This document shows positions 1 through 11,840 of a stretch of 64,000 nucleotides of DNA, piece by piece. Source of the DNA: Chrysomallon squamiferum (Eukaryota; Mollusca; Gastropoda; Neomphalida; Peltospiridae); NCBI GenBank assembly GCA_012295275.1, contig CM022665.1, forward strand, positions 371,873 through 435,872. Reading direction: 5' to 3'. Position 1 is the stretch's first letter, and every line of letters starts with the position of its first letter. The translations under genes and the position numbers were made by a program. Below the pieces are notes generated by a model that saw nothing but the letters and a program-made list of their open reading frames with translations, was not told where the DNA came from and did no database searches.

Positions 1-21
1 TGTTTTAATTTCATCTTACAG

Positions 22-81
22 AACTTAAAGAGCTAAGTGATAAGCAGGTGAAGATGATAAAGAGGATCTTTCAGCCTTTAG
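22..81 (+). other. Candidate phase-1 cassette exon of gene A (type 1)
   Basis: A 60-nt stretch between an acceptor (ttacag) and a donor (gtactt). It is open when read with two leading bases, giving a charged peptide beginning [11 protein letters not shown]. It resembles the gene B exon at 16530 ([11 protein letters not shown]) in sequence and in symmetric 1-1 phase. The neighbouring intron text also matches the region upstream of gene B's repeat exon. Whether it is spliced into the mRNA is not shown. Confidence 0.55.
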
Positions 82-3000
82 GTACTTTTACACGTTCTTG
101 AACCTAACTTATCAAGTGATTGTCATGAATTTAATCTTCTGTACTTTTATGTGGTAAAGAACTCTGTTTTATTCTTTATCAACAATACCTGTGAAGCAAA
201 GAAGTAATTCACTTATTTAGTACGCAATAAAATATTGACATATCGTAATTTCAGTGTCTCACAGGACCCTACCCTGATTTTACTACACTCATACCTTTCA
301 ATTAATATACAAACGTCAACATCTATTGTTTATTTTAATTAGTGAATGTTTGTCAGTGATTTGGGATTATTGCAAGTGAGACAAATTTCCCCTTCGTTTC
401 CCAGTTTTAAGAATTATCCCAAAAGATAAGCGTGGAGTTTCATTAATGTCCTGGTTTCGTTTTCAAATAGTTTATCTGTCTGTGAGTGTGCATTTTTATA
501 ATCTGAATGACAACTACATAAATATATTACATTAATAATTACTTTCTCATAAACGTTAGCTGATGTTAATTTTACACATTTTATGTTTTCTGTATTTCTG
601 AAATTACAGGTTTAACCTATGAACTAACGGAAATCATGGCACAGAAAACTTGTCCCACATTAAGCACAATAAAAGGTATGTACAATTTAATTTATTTTGT
701 TTTTACAATTTTGTAAATTTAGTAATTTTGGAAAGATGATGAAAGAACACAGAAAGTAGTAAAAAATAAATATATTATTACATGATTAAACCTTCTTAGA
801 TTAGAGTCATGCTTTATGTAACACGTCACGCTCGTTTTATTAAAACCTAATTTGGGTATTCGTCATCATCCGTAATGACTTTTGACTTGAGGGTTTTCGT
901 AAATTTGTTGTTGTTTTTCTAAACTTTATATATATATATATATATGTATATTTTTATATTTAATTTTTTTTTTAATTTCTGTTCGTTCAATAATTTTGTA
1001 TCTACGATTAAAGATCACAGTGTTTGTATTTGAAATATTATTTTTTAATAAAATGATTATAATGAGAATAAACTTTGTTAATTTTGTTTCATGTCTTCGA
1101 CAATTTATTTATTAATAAGAAGATAATTATCTAAGTCTTACTTTGGATCTTGAACAGTTTTATTTTTTGCCTCTCGTCTATTTTCTGCTTAACTGACTAT
1201 TCCTGACGTTCTCATGTACTCTGATGAATGCTACTTCTTTAGAAGAGAAATAATTTTTCTATCTTCTTGTTGTAAAAAATCATTTAAAACATAAACGCTT
1301 AATTTTCTATCTGAAAATGATCTGCGAATGAAAAATGTTTTCAAGATTGTAAATGAAATTTAAAATGAACATCCATCTTAAAATGAACTTCCTTACCACT
1401 GATATTCAATGATGTTTTCCAGGGAATAAATCATATAAAATGAAAACAAAACTCTCAACATGATTAACCTATAGTTTGTAAGTCTATCAGACACACAGAA
1501 TATTTTAAATTTTACATAAATGTTTTATCTTATAGACACGTCAGCAATGAGAAGTGATGAGAGAGAACAGCTGAGAAGTGATGAGAGAGAACAGTTGAGA
1601 AGTGATGAGAGAGAACAGAGTAGAAGTGATGAGAGAGAACAGTTGAGAAGTGATGAGACAGAACAGTGGAGAAGTGATCAAAGAGAACAGCTGAGAAGTG
1701 ATGAGAGAGAACAGTTGAGAAGTGATGAGACAGAACAACTGAGAAGTGATGAGATAGAACAGCTGAGAAGTGATGCGATAGAACAGTTGAGAAGTGATGA
1801 GACAGAACAGTTGAGAAGTGATGAGACAGAACAGTTGAGAAGTGATGAGACAGAACAGGTGAGAAATGATGAGACAGAACAGCTGAGAAGTGATGAGATA
1901 GAACAGCTGAGAAGTGATGAAATAGAACAGTTGAGAAGTGATGAGACAGAACAGTTGAGAAGTGATGAGACAGAACAGTGGAGAAGTGATGAGACAGAAC
2001 AGTTGAGAAGTGATGAGACAGAACAGTTGAGAAGTGATGAGACAGAACAGTGGAGAAGTGATGAGACAGAACAGTTGAGAAGTGATGAGAGAGAACAGTT
2101 GAGAAGTGATGAGACAGAACAGTGGAGAAGTGATGAGACAGAACAGTTGAGAAGTGATGAGACAGAACAGTGGAGAAGTGATGAGACAAAACAGTGGAGA
2201 AGTGATGAGACAGAACATTTGAGAAGTGATGTGAGAGAACAGTTGAGAAGTGATGAGACAGAACAGTGGAGAAGTAATGAGACAGAACAGTTGAAAAGTG
2301 ATGAGAGAGAACAGCTGAGAAGTGATGTGAGAGAACAATTGAGAAGTGATGAGAAAGAACAGCTGAGAAGTGATGAGAGAGAACAGTTGAGAAGTTATGA
2401 GACAGAACAGTTGAGAGGTGATGAGACAGAACAGTGGAGAAGTGATGAGACAGAACAGCTGAGAAGTGATGAGACAAAACAGTGGAGAGGTGATGAGACA
2501 AAACAGTGGAGAGGTGATGAGACAGAACAGTGGAGAAGTGATGAGAGAGAACAGCTGAGAAGTGATGAGAGAGAACAGTTGAGAAGTGATGAGAGAGAAC
2601 AGAGTAGAAGTGATGAGAGAGAACAGTTGAGAAGTGATGAGACAGAACAGTGGAGAAGTGATCAAAGAGAACAGCTGAGAAGTGATGAGAGAGAACAGTT
2701 GAGAAGTGATGAGACAGAACAACTGAGAAGTGATGAGATAGAACAGCTGAGAAGTGATGCGATAGAACAGTTGAGAAGTGATGAGACAGAACAGTTGAGA
2801 AGTGATGAGACAGAACAGTTGAGAAGTGATGAGACAGAACAGGTGAGAAATGATGAGACAGAACAGCTGAGAAGTGATGAGATAGAACAGCTGAGAAGTG
2901 ATGAAATAGAACAGTTGAGAAGTGATGAGACAGAACAGTTGAGAAGTGATGAGACAGAACAGTGGAGAAGTGATGAGACAGAACAGTTGAGAAGTGATGA

Positions 3001-5599
3001 GACAGAACAGTTGAGAAGTGATGAGACAGAACAGTGGAGAAGTGATGAGACAGAACAGTTGAGAAGTGATGAGAGAGAACAGTTGAGAAGTGATGAGACA
3101 GAACAGTGGAGAAGTGATGAGACAGAACAGTTGAGAAGTGATGAGACAGAACAGTGGAGAAGTGATGAGACAAAACAGTGGAGAAGTGATGAGACAGAAC
3201 ATTTGAGAAGTGATGTGAGAGAACAGTTGAGAAGTGATGAGACAGAACAGTGGAGAAGTAATGAGACAGAACAGTTGAAAAGTGATGAGAGAGAACAGCT
3301 GAGAAGTGATGTGAGAGAACAATTGAGAAGTGATGAGAAAGAACAGCTGAGAAGTGATGAGAGAGAACAGTTGAGAAGTTATGAGACAGAACAGTTGAGA
3401 GGTGATGAGACAGAACAGTGGAGAAGTGATGAGACAGAACAGCTGAGAAGTGATGAGACAAAACAGTGGAGAGGTGATGAGACAAAACAGTGGAGAGGTG
3501 ATGAGACAGAACAGTGGAGAAGTGATGAGAGAGAACAGTTGAGAAGTGATGAGACAAAACAGTGGAGAGGTGATGAGACAAAACAGTGGAGAGGTGATGA
3601 GACAGAACAGTGGAGAAGTGATGTTGCCTCTAATGATTCTCATCAAAGTTCTTCACAGCTCAGTCTCAGTAATTTACCAATCCTTCAGCTGTCCGGTTTT
3701 ATGTCTGGAAGCTCCTCTACATCAGCCCCGACACTGCATGCACTACGTCACAGCGACTACTTCAACGTACAACGAAGTATTTCGTCTTTTGAACACCGAT
3801 GGGCACATCCTGACATCCGGTCTCTGAGAGAGCTGGCAGAAGCCGGTTTCTTCATCTCTGGTTAGTGTTACTGCTGTTTAATTAGAAATCTTCACATTTT
3901 AGTAATCATTTGCAAATCTTCTTCGACTGCTCTATATTTTTTATCATTTACATTTTAAGTCTTTTACATTTTAATGTTCATTTGCTAATAAGACTTGAAA
4001 TTACTGACATTTTACCTGACGTTTTAATATTGATATAGTCATTTCAGAATTTTGAGACTGATTTTGAATTTGGGTATTTTGACAGTCATCTGAAATCTCT
4101 GAAAGATCGATTGCAACATCATACATTAAGTTTTATGTATATGTATGTATTTCTATATGTGTGTATTTCTATGTGAGTGTCCATCTATGTGTGTATGTGT
4201 TTGTGTGTCAGTATTAGCAGAGTTTTGGTGGATGTATGTGTCACAGGAAATGTATACAGTTATGAACAAGTACATTCATGTATAAACAGGCAATTCACGT
4301 GATAGCACGTCCTGCTTTTACTGCGGAGGAGGACTTAGAAATTGGAAGCAGGGAGATAACCCTTACGTGGAACACGCCAGATGGTTTCCACGATGTGATT
4401 TCATCAGACAGGTGAAGGGAGACAGTTTTGTTGATTTAGTTCAAGAAATGAATGAAAATGAAGAGGAGGTAACTAGTTGACATTTTTAATTTTACCATGA
4501 AATTATTAAACTTGTGTAACTACATATATTTGTGTTTTCACAAGGATTTGAACAGTTTCTTAAATTTAATTTATATTTTGTAATCTTTATTTTCTCTTTC
4601 CTTGGATATTTTGTTTATTATTTGCTTATTTAATTAGTTAAGTTAGTTTTAAAATTTCGGTTATCTTATGTTTTTGTGTCATTATTATTATTACAATTAT
4701 TATTTATGTTCTTTTTTTAGTACTACTACTGCTGGTACTATTGTCATTATTGTTGCTGTTGTTGTTGTTATTATATCATTAATCTATTTTAGAGCAACTG
4801 TAACACAGATATTAATCTACATGGAGAAACGAGTGACGAATTTATCGAAACAACAAGAAACAGAGAACTTGGAGCTTCAGGTATATTGTTGTTTTATTTC
4901 ATTCATTTTATTATTTTCATTTTATAAGTATTGTTGTTATTTCTTCTTTTTTTTTTTTTTTTTTGCTGTTGATATTAGTATTGTTATTAATGTTATTGTT
5001 ACAATTATCATGACTACTCGTTTTGTTTTGGTTGTTGTTGTTATTATTATTATTATTATTATTACTACAATTACATTTTATTCATTTATTTTTGTATTAT
5101 TATTTATTTATTTATTACTGATGTTGTTATTATTGTTATTGTTGTTGTCATTGATGTTAGCTGTAATGAAATTATTATTATTATTATTATTATCATTATT
5201 ATTATTACTGTTGTTGTTGTAACATGATATATTTAAGAAAGAAAGAAATACATAAACATTTTTTGTATATTCGTCTACAAATTATTTGTTTCAAAGGTTA
5301 TGTGTAATAAACATTTCAAGTTATTTGATTTATTTTAAACTGTCCTTTGTTACAAAATACACACATTATTTAACGTATAAGAATTATATTGTTCTTAATA
5401 CGTTATCTGATATTTAACAGATTCCTTGCCGGGTGGTAATGAGGAACTCATCTGCAAAGTTTGTCTTGAAAAGAAGGTCAGAATAGTTTTCCTGCCCTGC
5501 GGTCATCTTTGTTGCTGTGAAGATTGTGCGCCCAGACTGCGAATATGTCCACTCTGTAGAGAGATAATCCTAGCCACTGTGCGAGCTTTCTTGTGTTAA
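22..5599 (+). CDS. IAP gene A: octapeptide-repeat, single-BIR, RING protein (5' end may lie outside the window)
   Basis: Predicted inhibitor-of-apoptosis E3 ligase. Exons I infer from splice sites and phase: 22-81, 610-675, 1536-3860, 4290-4468, 4793-4880, 5421-5599. The first ATG in frame with good context is at 636 (MAQKTCPTL), giving 936 residues, but the frame stays open upstream through exon 22-81, so the true start may be outside. Exon 1536-3860 encodes about 86 copies of an octapeptide (LRSDETEQ) and then a Ser-rich linker. The BIR spans two exons: FEHRW...AGFF, then CFYC, with C-x2-C-x16-H-x6-C spacing (C, C, H in VEHARWFP, C in PRCDF). The C-terminal RING reads CKVC...PCGH...CPLC and ends FLC, as in IAP E3 ligases. 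Compared with gene B it lacks the first BIR and the linker after it. Function (caspase or IBM-protein binding plus ubiquitin transfer) is inferred from the family. Long open frames on the minus strand through the repeat are shadows. Confidence 0.8.
610..675 (+). other. Candidate phase-1 exon of gene A carrying an ATG (type 2)
   Basis: A 66-nt stretch between ttacag and gtatgt, open in phase 1-1 ([14 protein letters not shown]...). The ATG at 636 has an AAATCATGG context and could be the start codon. It resembles the gene B exon at 20891 ([14 protein letters not shown]). Confidence 0.55.
1547..3625 (+). repeat. Coding 24-bp minisatellite, about 86 copies, with an internal 984-bp duplication
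   Basis: The unit is gagacagaacagttgagaag plus tgat, always in frame, encoding LRSDETEQ variants (T/R/I/K and L/W/V/S substitutions). The block starting near 1550 recurs 984 bp later (41 units) with the same order of variant units. The rare variants EQSR, DQRE, DAIE, RNDE, EHLR, RSNE, RSYE and the three RGDE units all recur in order. This implies one recent block duplication, or an assembly duplication, on top of older unit-by-unit expansion. Confidence 0.95.
3861..5420 (+). other. Gene A introns around BIR exon 2 and the linker exon
   Basis: Apart from exons 4290-4468 and 4793-4880 this is intronic: AT-rich text, (TG)n-like text near 4140-4210, and strongly biased ATT/GTT trinucleotide runs from 4670 to 5220. 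The long open frame there is low-complexity and I do not call it a gene. Gene A has no separate counterpart of gene B's 79-nt exon 26023-26101. Its 88-nt exon 4793-4880 looks like a fusion of that exon and the next one. Confidence 0.6.
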
Positions 5600-6100
5600 T
5601 CTGATTCTAACCATTTTTATTATAATTTATTTTTATTTTTCTATTTTATAATAATTATTACTATTATTATTATTATTATTTTTTTTTTTTTTTTTTTTTT
5701 TTTAAGATGACGATATGTTGAATTTTAATTCATTTTAATTTGGTGTCAGTGGACAGTTTACTCGCGAGATTGTGGAACGCAGAAAACGTTTATGGGCAAA
5801 GCTTACTGAAAACATGGACTGCGTGTGACATTAGTGGTTGACAGACTTTTTATTGAAGGAAGTCAATGGTGCTTAGATACTCAGACACAAGACAGACATC
5901 ACGAATCGAACATCCACAGATTACAAATTGTAAATCCAAAAGCCGGAGATCGACACTGGCGACAATCAAGATGAACTGACTGAAATATCTAACAACCACT
6001 GTCACACAATTACAGTTAACACTCTGATCTGTAAATATTGTATTTTTAAATCTCTGCGGCTTGAAAACTAAACTGTATATACCAGAATTTTAAAACGTTT
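5600..6100 (+). repeat. 3' flank of gene A, duplicated downstream of gene B
   Basis: AT-rich DNA with a poly(T) run at 5680-5703. From about 5705 it matches 27087 onward downstream of gene B (gatgacgatgtgttgaattt and following). Copy B holds an extra stretch of about 45 bases near 27320-27370. No gene is seen. Confidence 0.7.
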
Positions 6101-7110
6101 TTAATCAGTATGATATTTTGTGTTTAGTAGAAACAAAACTTGATGATACTGATAAGGTAGAAATACCAGATTATACAGTAAATACAAATAATAGAATTGG
6201 AAAATCATGTGCTAAATCGGGCGGCACGTGTCTAGCTGTCAAAAGTAATATCAGTTCAAAAGTACAAGATTGTAATAACAATATCTGAATATGTATTATG
6301 GTTTAAATTTAAATCTAGAAAAACATCTACTATATTTTCTGGTGTTGTATATATACCACCTAAAGTCTCTCGCTATTTTAACAGTGATACTTTTAACGTG
6401 TTGCAAGAGGAACTTAATAACATACCTGCTGAAAACTAGAAACATGTTATATACACAAGCACAGAAGGGATTGCATTCAATTCTACAACAAGGAAGATGT
6501 CATAATATTTCTATTCAGTGTCAACTAAAATTATTTTAACGCGTGGTTCTACCAGTTCTCCTGCATGGTAGCGAAATTTGGGAATTTGAAAATGTGTCAT
6601 TACTTGAAAAATTACATTACCGGTTTATGAAATTGTTATTACCAGTAAGGAAATCTGCTCTGTTGTACTCATTAAATGGAGAACTTGGACTTATCCAGTA
6701 TATACTGCTGTAAAAGTAAAAGGTATTATTTACTAGTATCGAATGATCACGGGAAAGCAGTCTAAGTTTATATTACTAGTGTACAGACTATTGCTGAATG
6801 TTAACAATAACACTTTCAATCACAAATGGATATTATTTAACTCTAAAAAAGCTGGTGTCTTTAGAGAACTTTCTATTTTCTGTAATCTAATCATGAATTT
6901 TTTCAAATTCTCTGGTTCATATATTGATATATTATAAAGCTTTTTTTAATATGTACATTACTGTAAATCCATCATCTTGTTATAATTATTATAATTATAT
7001 TAAATTTTGTATGAATGTATTTTCATAAGCCGTACATTACGGTCTGAGTGTAAATACAGTTCAGTTCAGGTGGTTACGTAACCGCTGTAAAATAGTTTAA
7101 TAAAAGAACT
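6100..7110 (+). mobile_element. Internally deleted non-LTR retrotransposon remnant (copy 1)
   Basis: The 5' part (6109-6440) reads as an apurinic-type endonuclease N-terminal region: YDILCLVETKLDD, then RIGKSCAKSGGTC, then after frameshifts GVVYIPPKVSRYFNSDTF and LQEELNNIPAEN. The 3' part (6440-6740) reads as the end of a reverse transcriptase ORF: QAQKGLHSILQ, then VLPVLLHGSEIWEF, then LEKLHYRFMK. The central reverse-transcriptase palm is missing. Stops and frameshifts show it is dead. The LHGSEIW end is typical of CR1/L2-type elements, but I do not assign a clade. Confidence 0.7.
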
Positions 7111-8839
7111 GAGAACGTAATGAAAAAATCAGTTTCCACTACAAAGTAATTCCAGACGTTGTTATTTTCTAGATGTGCGTTTTATAACTAATTTTCATTT
7201 GATTTTATTATGTTGATATATGCTTTGATATTATGTGTTTATATTAGACTGCTTACTTAATCTAATACATTACTATAAACCATAGATTATTGTAAGAAAC
7301 ATGACAGATGAATAACATTTATGAAATACAAAAGATAAAGAAACTTAATTATGTAGATGATGTCACAATTTAAAACAGAGTATTTAAAATACGATTTTGT
7401 CGCATTCAGAGAAATGTGAGTTATTACTGTTACTCTGATGATGTGTTTGAGGTATTTCTTGATGATTGTTTTATAATGTACCTGAATACTGAACGTGTGT
7501 AGTACACTTATTTAGCTTATGAACCAAATACGCGAAATATAATGTGTGAACAATGTCGAATACCAATAGGAAAAATATATAACACCTAAGGTAAATACAA
7601 TGCAATATGCATTATGACCCTCACATTATTAGAAAACTAATAACAGAACATATAAAAGATATATATATATATATATATGCCCATCCTGTGTATCATTATA
7701 TAATTTTCCATACTGTAATGACTATAAACAGTCGCTAGATAAAAAGAAATAATGTACTAGATATATTTATAAATTATAGGTTTTTCGGAGGGAATTGTAT
7801 TTGCTTTATTTGTTTATAATATTATTTTACTCGTGTTCGTTTAAAAGAAATCTTTACAAATAAAATAGTTTGGAAAAGAATAATAACAATAAAAACATGT
7901 GTCATTATTATTAATGTTTTCATGTATACATTTGTGTGTGTATGTGTGTGTGTGTCTGTATAAACATATTTATATATTTACATGAGTATGTATCTATGTG
8001 TGTATGTATGTATGTATGAATACATGTATATATGAATGTCGGAATGTATGTCAGATTCTAAATTATATTACCATCTAAGCAAGCGGTAAATTCAAATCGT
8101 TAAATAACTATTTTTATATTTATTTGTTTGAGTCTACTCACATACATTTTTATTTGTCTACATAATTACCTTTTTATTTGTGTCTACTTAATTTCCTTTT
8201 ATTTGTATCTACTTAATTACTTTTTTTATTAGTATTAACGTGATTACATCTCTCTCTATAACCTTATAGATAAGAACTTTGTAAGTAATTTCATTCAGCA
8301 GATTCGTTCTTTTATGCCAAAAAAAGGTAATAATTGTTAAAGTCATATTTATTTTCAGAACCACGGTTTTAAAAAAATATAATTTTTGTGTTGTTCACTG
8401 CAGAAATCTAACAAAAAATAAAATAGTTTGAAATGAGGTATTCTGTTGTCACTAAAGATATTTGCGTGTCATTATTATTATACTTATTATCATCATTGTC
8501 GTCGTGGTTGTCATAATCATCATCATCATCATTCTTAATGTTTATATCTATACATGCATGTGAAACTCAAAATACAAAGTAACTTTCTTTGTTAGTTCGT
8601 TCGTTCATTTATTTGTTCATTAATTTATTCATTCATTTATTAATTTATTTATTCATTCATTCATTCATTCAGTTACCTACTTTTATCATTAAGTCCCTTC
8701 TACTTACTTACTGCTGCAAAAATGTCTACTCTTAATTAGCTTACACATTCTTCTTTTCCCTTCTGTAATTTTCTTTCGCTGGAGAAATGCTGAAATTCAA
8801 AATAATTAACCGATGTTTTTTTTTTAATGTTAAAATTAC

Positions 8840-8840
<1 letters not shown>
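7110..8840. other. AT-rich intergenic region without a recognised gene
   Basis: Holds short microsatellites ((AT)n near 7655-7678, GT/TGTA-rich text 7930-8030, ATTC/ATTT runs 8600-8670). It also has a recurring motif (aaataaaatagtttg) near 7860 and 8415 that recurs near 13170, marking a diffuse dispersed repeat. No protein or RNA gene is supported. Confidence 0.5.
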
Positions 8841-8883
<43 letters not shown>

Positions 8884-8894
8884 AAAAAAAAAAA
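8840..8894. repeat. (AC)n microsatellite followed by poly(A)
   Basis: About 20 AC dinucleotides and then a run of A. Confidence 0.95.
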
Positions 8895-9038
8895 GGCTTA
8901 ACATGAAATATATTAATAATATCTTGATATATACATAGTGCAAAATAATATAAATTTTATCCTCACTGTCATCATAAGATTACTCAAGTTTTACATGAAA
9001 ACCTTCTTCAGGTAAGTAGATAATTAAATCTAACCATA

Positions 9039-9656
9039 ATGCTAAACCTCACCCTAACAGTAAACCTAACACTAACACTAAACATAACCCTGATGCTAAC
9101 ATTAACCCTAAACCTCACCCTAACACTAACACTAACACTAACACTAAACATAACCCTGATGCTAACATTAACCCTAAACCTCATCCTAACACTAACACTA
9201 ACACTAAACATAACCCTGATGCTAACATTAACCCTAAACCTCATCCTAACACTAACACTAACACTAAACATAACCCTGATGCTAACATTAACCCTAAACC
9301 TCACCCTAACAGTAAACCTAACACTAACACTAAACATAGCCCTGATGCTAACATTAACCCTAAACCTCACCCTAACACTAACGCTAACACTAAACATAAC
9401 CCTGATGCTAACATTAACCCTAAACCTCAACACTAAACATAACCCTAACACTAACACTAACACTAACACTAAACATAACCCTGATGCTAACATTAACCCT
9501 AAACCTCATCCTAACACTAACACTAACACTAAACATAACCCTGATGCTAACATTAACCCTAAACCTCATCCTAACATTAACCCTAAACCTCATCCTAACA
9601 CTAACACTAACACTAAACATAACCCTGATGCTAACATTAACCCTAAACCTTACCCT
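9039..9656. repeat. 60-bp minisatellite of CCCTAA-like words (degenerate telomere-like repeat)
   Basis: The unit is 60 bp, made of words such as aaccctaaacctcatccta and actaacactaacactaaaca. Two consecutive units at 9181-9300 are identical, and others are partly deleted. More CCCTAA-type words occur at 9810-9862. All frames on both strands are open here because the period is a multiple of three and the words lack stops, so the open frames are not genes. Confidence 0.9.
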
Positions 9657-9869
9657 AGATATCATATTACTTCTAGCAATATGATAAATTAACCAATGTT
9701 ATACCAACAATCCTAATAAACTTTCCCAAGTTAATATTTTGAAATAAAAGTTGTTTTAATTTTTACACCAGGTTATAAAACTCCATTGCGGTAAACAGAT
9801 AATTTAATTTAACCCTATTGCTAACCCTAATCCTAATAGATAATCTAACCCTAACCCTAGCTGTGTTAA

Positions 9870-10735
9870 TCTGTTTTAAACTGTTTTAAAGATGACGATG
9901 AGATGAACTTTAATTCGCCTGTGAATCATGTAACAAAGAGTATGAGTTGATTTGTTTGAGTTTCACACTAAGAATTTCAAGTTTCTTTCGTTTTTTATAT
10001 TACATGCTCAGGTCTATCACTTTAGTTTAGTATTTCATAGAATAACTAATTTTAAAATAATAATAATAATAATAATAATAATAGAAATGTATATATAGAT
10101 ATACACAGTAAAAGAGTAGGTAATACATATTTTTGTTTAGTGTGTCCAAACCAATAATAAAGATAATTATTGTTGTTCAGTCAAGCTTTTGTCGACTGGT
10201 AAAATTAATTTTTGAACAGTTTTATGATAAACCGTATTGTCATAGATAACAACTTTTATAAATTATTTTATTTGGCAGTTTAGTTCTTTTATATCAAAAA
10301 ATAATAATAACCATCTAAATTATATTTATTTATATTTGTTTAAAATATTGTTTTACTGTTGTTCACTGTAGACATTTCTCAAAAGAAATACATTAATAAA
10401 CAAATGAAATCATATTTGTCAGTTATTATCTATGTATGTCTGTATCTATGTAAAAATCTAAATGACATAATCATCTAAGCTTATGGGAAATTCTCAATAA
10501 CTGTGTATTTAGGAATGAATTTTCTACTCAGATCAAGTCCGATTATATTAATTCCGTCTGCACGAATCTAAAGGATTTTCTCACAGAGAGAAAGAAAAAT
10601 ATCTGTAAAATTTTATTAACTTCGCTTTCTGCAAACCTGTTACTAAATCTATTATAAAGTAAATATCAGCATATGAAAAATTATTCAGATTAACGTAACC
10701 CAAATTGTCTTAGCCATTTGACATCTATATTGGCA
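9870..10735. other. AT-rich intergenic DNA with dispersed-repeat fragments
   Basis: No gene seen. The segment near 10150-10390 (ttgttcagtcaagcttttgtc, then tttttgaacagttttatgat) matches 13030-13180, so a dispersed repeat is present twice here. There is a short (AAT)n at 10057-10083. Confidence 0.5.
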
Positions 10736-10737
10736 TT

Positions 10738-10822
<85 letters not shown>
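10738..10822. repeat. (TC)n microsatellite
   Basis: About 42 uninterrupted TC dinucleotides. Confidence 0.97.
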
Positions 10823-10825
<3 letters not shown>

Positions 10826-11135
10826 ATAAAAGATTAACTAAGGTCCTGTTACGTTTTGTGATATGCGATTCCACTTGAGCAAACCTGACCCGTGGATCGG
10901 ATTTAAGGAAAGGGTTGAAGGTTAATAATCTTATCATTAGTAGAGTATAATCTTACAACAGTATGTATCGATAATAAAGCGGTTACTTCAGAAACAAGGT
11001 TACAGGATACGCCGAGACATTTTCCCAGCATGGCTAACAGCTGTGTGAGTGGGTGGTGCTGGTTTGGTATGACTGCAGCCTTCTTGTCCGTCGTTGTCGT
11101 CTTTTCTGTCCACTTCAAAGGCAACGAATTGAATA

Positions 11136-11136
<1 letters not shown>

Positions 11137-11188
<52 letters not shown>

Positions 11189-11225
11189 CAATAATAATAA
11201 TAAGAAGAAGAAGAAGAAGAAGAAA
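11137..11225. repeat. (AAT)n/(AAG)n microsatellite
   Basis: A run of AAT trinucleotides passing into AAG trinucleotides. Apparent poly-Leu or poly-Phe frames across it are artefacts. Confidence 0.95.
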
Positions 11226-11623
11226 AACATTTTTAAATATTTGCGACATTTATTTCTAATTTAAACTAAAGCATATTTAATGACGAGTTGAATTATAAAA
11301 AGTTGTATAAAATATACAAAATATACTTAGAAATGTTGATTTTTCAAATATCACTATAATGTAATGCCGGCTAATTTTTAAATGCTCCGTATATGCTGCA
11401 TACACGATACATGTTTTCATACAGTAAAAATAAAGATCTGAACGAAATTAATATTAATTATTATTCGTGCTGAAACAACAGAACCCTAAAAATGATAAAT
11501 TAATGTCCTGTTTGAGTGATGCAGGATCAATGAGAGAGAGCTCAACAGCTGGGACTGTCCTTTACAGAATATCGTGTCAACCAGACGTTGATATGCGGAT
11601 ATTCAGCGTTCTTTTCACTGACT

Positions 11624-11630
11624 ACTCCTT

Positions 11631-11695
<65 letters not shown>

Positions 11696-11840
11696 GATGA
11701 TGATAATAATAATAGTAATACAAAATAATAATAAAAACAATAAGAATAATAAGAAGAAGAAGAAATAATAGTAGTAGTAATAGAGTTAGTAACAATAACA
11801 GTAATAACAATAATAATAATAATAATAATAACAACAATTT
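11624..11840. repeat. (CTA)n then AAT/AAG/GTA-rich trinucleotide tract
   Basis: About 22 CTA units (11627-11694), followed by imperfect AAT, AAG and GTA trinucleotides to 11840. Confidence 0.95.

Noticed and set aside
1547-3625. CRISPR-like regular repeat
   Set aside because: Units are contiguous without spacers, in frame, and within a spliced eukaryotic gene.
1530-3646. Long minus-strand open frames (Ser/His/Phe/Leu repeats) across the gene A minisatellite
   Set aside because: They are shadows: a 24-bp repeat with no stop in several frames is open on both strands. Splice phase and homology support only the plus-strand frame.
4668-5222. 184-residue hydrophobic frame resembling a membrane protein
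   Set aside because: It is ATT/GTT trinucleotide low-complexity sequence in gene A's intron and overlaps a spliced linker exon in another frame.
9008-9692. Open frames in the 60-bp CCCTAA-like minisatellite on both strands
   Set aside because: All are products of a 60-bp period with few stop words. No start context, splicing or domain supports them.
10903-11230. Minus-strand frame with HHPLTQLLAMLGKC
   Set aside because: It runs partly through the AAT/AAG microsatellite, has no recognisable domain and no conserved copy in the window. It may be old transposon debris.
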